In this document: positions 62,028-63,992 of the stretch, in pieces
Position numbering within the stretch: position 1 is the stretch's first letter
Layout of the letters: each line of letters begins with the position of its first letter
NCBI GenBank assembly: GCA_964649745.1
Contig: CAZYQI010000021.1
Location: 1-63,992 of the forward strand
DNA: 63,992 nt
Reading direction: 5' to 3'
Origin: CAZEHS01 sp964649745
Lineage (GTDB): Bacteria > Bacillota > Clostridia > Peptostreptococcales > Acidaminobacteraceae
Made by a program: the position numbers and the translations under genes
The notes under the pieces: generated by a model
What the model was told of the DNA's origin: nothing
Database searches by the model: none
The model's input: the letters and a program-made list of their open reading frames with translations, nothing else

Positions 62028-63284
62028 CTATTTTGCAACCTTTGATATCTTGACTCCTACACCGCGGAGCTTTTCTTCAATGTTGTCATATCCACGTTCG
62101 ATATGGTGGATATCGTGTATTTCCGTAACGCCGTCCGCAGCCATACCCGCGAGGATAAGCGCCGCTCCGGCCCGAAGGTCGGTGGCATTGACCTGAGCAC
62201 CCTGCAGATTCGGGTTGCCCTGAAGCACTGCACCGTGGCCTTCGATACGGATTTTAGCCCCCATGCGGTTCAACTCGGAAACGTGCATAAAGCGGTTTTC
62301 AAAAACCGTTTCAATTACCGTACTGGAACCATTTGCAGTAGCTAAAAGCGCCATGAACTGCGCCTGAAGATCTGTCGGAAATCCTGGATATGGAAGAGTG
62401 GTGATGTCCACCGCTTTCGGGGAATCCGTACCGATTACCCGCACGGAATCCTCCATTTCATGAACAATGGCACCGGATTCTCTAAGCTTTGCAATAAGCG
62501 GTTTCAAATGACTGGAAACCACGTTGTTCACTGTAATGTCTCCCCCAGTAATGGCAGAAGCGATCATGTACGTACCGGATTCAATACGGTCCGGAATCAC
62601 CGCATGCCGTGCCCCATGAAAGGACTTTACTCCCTTGATGCGCATGGTATCGGTGCCGGCTCCTTTGATATCGGCTCCCAGCTTGTTGAGGAAGTTCGCC
62701 AGGTCGATTATTTCCGGCTCTTCCGCCGCATTCTCGATAAGCGTTATCCCTTCGGCCATGGTTGCGGCCATCATGATATTTTCAGTTGCCCCCACACTGG
62801 GAAAATCCAGGTAGATTGTGGCCCCAATCAATTTTTCAGCAACCGCCTCAACATAGCCGTGCCCTAATTCGATACGGGCACCAAGGGCAGCAAAGCCCTT
62901 CAGGTGGAGATCAATCGGCCGCGAGCCAATCGCGCACCCTCCCGGCATGGGAACCCGGGCACGGCCGTAACGGGCCAGCAACGGACCCATAACATAAAAG
63001 GAAGCCCGCATTTTGTTAACCAGCTCATAGGGCGCTTCGCAATTGGTGATTTCAGGGGTGTAAATCTCCATGATACCGTCCGGCATTCTGGTAACCCGAG
63101 CACCCAGGGACTCAATCACCTCGCTCATCACGTTGACATCGCTGAGATCCGGTATGTCTTCCAGAATACAGGTTTCTGGAGAAAGTATCGCTCCTGCCAT
63201 AATCGGCAAAACAGCGTTTTTTGCGCCACTGACTTTAATGCTTCCCTTTATAGGCCCGCTTTTTTCCACAAGAAATTTTGACAC
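62028..63284 (-). CDS. murA: UDP-GlcNAc 1-carboxyvinyltransferase MurA
   Basis: A 418-residue enzyme for the first committed step of peptidoglycan synthesis. The catalytic cysteine lies in MPGGCAIGSRPID near 116, the fosfomycin target, and NAVLPIMAGAIL near 23-34 is the substrate loop. It uses PEP and UDP-GlcNAc. It starts the murA-mbl pair. The order atpC-murA-mbl is shared with B. subtilis except that sporulation genes there (spoIID, spoIIQ, spoIIID) are missing. Confidence 0.97.
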   Translation of the reverse strand: MSKFLVEKSGPIKGSIKVSGAKNAVLPIMAGAILSPETCILEDIPDLSDVNVMSEVIESLGARVTRMPDGIMEIYTPEITNCEAPYELVNKMRASFYVMGPLLARYGRARVPMPGGCAIGSRPIDLHLKGFAALGARIELGHGYVEAVAEKLIGATIYLDFPSVGATENIMMAATMAEGITLIENAAEEPEIIDLANFLNKLGADIKGAGTDTMRIKGVKSFHGARHAVIPDRIESGTYMIASAITGGDITVNNVVSSHLKPLIAKLRESGAIVHEMEDSVRVIGTDSPKAVDITTLPYPGFPTDLQAQFMALLATANGSSTVIETVFENRFMHVSELNRMGAKIRIEGHGAVLQGNPNLQGAQVNATDLRAGAALILAGMAADGVTEIHDIHHIERGYDNIEEKLRGVGVKISKVAK

Positions 63285-63450
63285 GTTGATCCTCCTGCGC
63301 CGCGTTTCGGCATGATATTATCCTTGTATTGTTAAGGTATCATTTTTATGCTGTATTCATTATTCACGTACAGAACGGGTTGTTCAGCCGTTTTCTTCAT
63401 GATAGGCACTTTGTATTACCTGCTCTGCCTTTTATAACATCGCGTCAAAT

Positions 63451-63456
63451 ATTATA
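63451..63456 (-). promoter_or_regulatory. Extended -10 promoter of murA
   Basis: TGGTATAAT on the minus strand: a TATAAT at 63456-63451 with a TG one base upstream. No clear -35. The rest of 63285-63483 shows nothing else. Confidence 0.55.
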
Positions 63457-63482
63457 CCATAGCAAGCGTAATTATGATATAA

Positions 63483-63510
63483 AAAAACACACCCCCGGAT
63501 AACCGGGGGT
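63483..63510 (-). terminator. Terminator of the atp operon
   Basis: Perfect 9-bp arms (63489-63497 / 63502-63510, CACCCCCGG) with a 4-base loop, then a T run on the minus strand. Confidence 0.93.
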
Positions 63511-63515
63511 GCAAC

Positions 63516-63935
63516 CTATCTTTTCGTGTGGTACGTATCGACAATCATTAAGCGGTTGGCCGCTTTGGCCAGGCTGGCTCTTGCAACGACGATGTCCAAT
63601 TCCTTTGACTCCCCGTGCTTGATAACTGCCTCGGCCGCTTCCTTCGCGACACGGGCGCGGTCCACATCAATCTCGTGGGCCCATTCCGCCGTATCGGTTA
63701 TGATGGTGGCAACATCCTCGTCTACGCTGATGAATCCACCTGCGCAGGCCGCTGCGATGAATTTCCCATCCTGTTTTATTCGGACAGCGCCTACCGAGAT
63801 CGGTGCGACCAGGGGCTCGTGATCAAAAAGAATCCCTATATCGCCTTCAGTAGTCCGAACAACGACCATCTCAACGTCGCCGCTGAAAAAGCTCTTGTCC
63901 GGTGTCACGATATCCAGTCTCAACAAATTTGCCAC
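63516..63935 (-). CDS. atpC: ATP synthase epsilon subunit
   Basis: A 139-residue subunit of F1. N-terminal beta sandwich (LRLDIVTPDKSFFSGDVEMV, core VTPDKSFFSGD) and a C-terminal helical pair (about 88-135). It starts at GTG with AGGAGGTGA upstream. Last gene of the operon. It couples and restrains rotation. Confidence 0.96.
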   Translation of the reverse strand: MANLLRLDIVTPDKSFFSGDVEMVVVRTTEGDIGILFDHEPLVAPISVGAVRIKQDGKFIAAACAGGFISVDEDVATIITDTAEWAHEIDVDRARVAKEAAEAVIKHGESKELDIVVARASLAKAANRLMIVDTYHTKR

Positions 63936-63959
63936 TGCGTCACCTCCTGTGGCCGGAAC

Positions 63960-63992
63960 CTATTTGGACTTATTGTAACGTTCTACGACTTC
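63960..63992 (-). CDS. atpD: 3' end of ATP synthase beta subunit (partial)
   Basis: Ten codons (EVVERYNKSK) and a TAG stop precede atpC in the usual place of atpD. The rest is outside the window. The call rests mainly on gene order. Confidence 0.7.
   Translation of the reverse strand, partial: EVVERYNKSK

Overview
The window looks like chromosome of a motile, low-to-mid GC clostridial member of the Bacillota. The evidence is gene order. Several blocks match Bacillus subtilis neighbourhoods: tsaE-tsaB-rimI / tsaD / ABC-F / rex; comFC-yvyF-flgM-flgN-flgK-flgL-yviE-fliW-csrA-hag; fliD-fliS-hpf-secA-prfB; and atpC-murA-mbl-flhO-flhP-fabZ. Anaerobic-style genes (2[4Fe-4S] ferredoxin, Rex, NADP-type glutamate dehydrogenase) fit the same picture. 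I cannot name the genus. Nearly all genes are on the minus strand; the plus-strand exceptions are a ferredoxin, an ABC-F ATPase, an acyl carrier protein and a DUF2920 protein. No rRNA, tRNA, CRISPR array, transposase or prophage was seen.

Layout: 1-6.4 kb holds glutamate dehydrogenase with a long structured leader, a P-loop NTPase fused to an Asp23-like domain, ferredoxin, Rex, an ABC-F protein and ACP. 6.5-6.7 kb is a non-coding stretch with a cluster of DnaA boxes. 6.8-13.7 kb holds the t6A genes (tsaD, rimI, tsaB, tsaE) split by a YknWXYZ-type efflux operon. 14-21.4 kb holds an amidohydrolase, Tex, a chemoreceptor with an unusual acidic N-terminal tail, a tiny poly-acidic protein, and prfB with its programmed frameshift. 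21.4-25.8 kb is secA, a DUF5317 protein and long-form hpf.

25.9-49.3 kb is a flagellar region: fliS, fliT-like, fliD, flaG, then an AT-richer block for a legionaminic-acid-type nonulosonate (Gfo/Idh, legG, legI, ptmE, legB, N-acetyl sugar amidotransferase, legF, ptmF-like), a Maf glycosyltransferase, flagellin, two fliW genes, csrA, yviE, flgL, flgK, flgN, flgM and yvyF. Sigma-28 promoters can be read directly in front of flaG, flagellin and flgM, with a fourth candidate before the rod genes. The simplest reading is that the sugar genes make a CMP-activated nonulosonate that Maf attaches to flagellin, while FliW/CsrA control flagellin translation and FlgM controls sigma-28.

49.4-64 kb holds comFC, recD2, metK under a SAM-I riboswitch, an AEC transporter, an unknown protein, a patatin-like lipase, fabZ, rod genes (flgJ-like, flgG, flgF-like), mbl, murA, atpC and the last codons of atpD. 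Three families of short palindromic intergenic repeats recur through the window.
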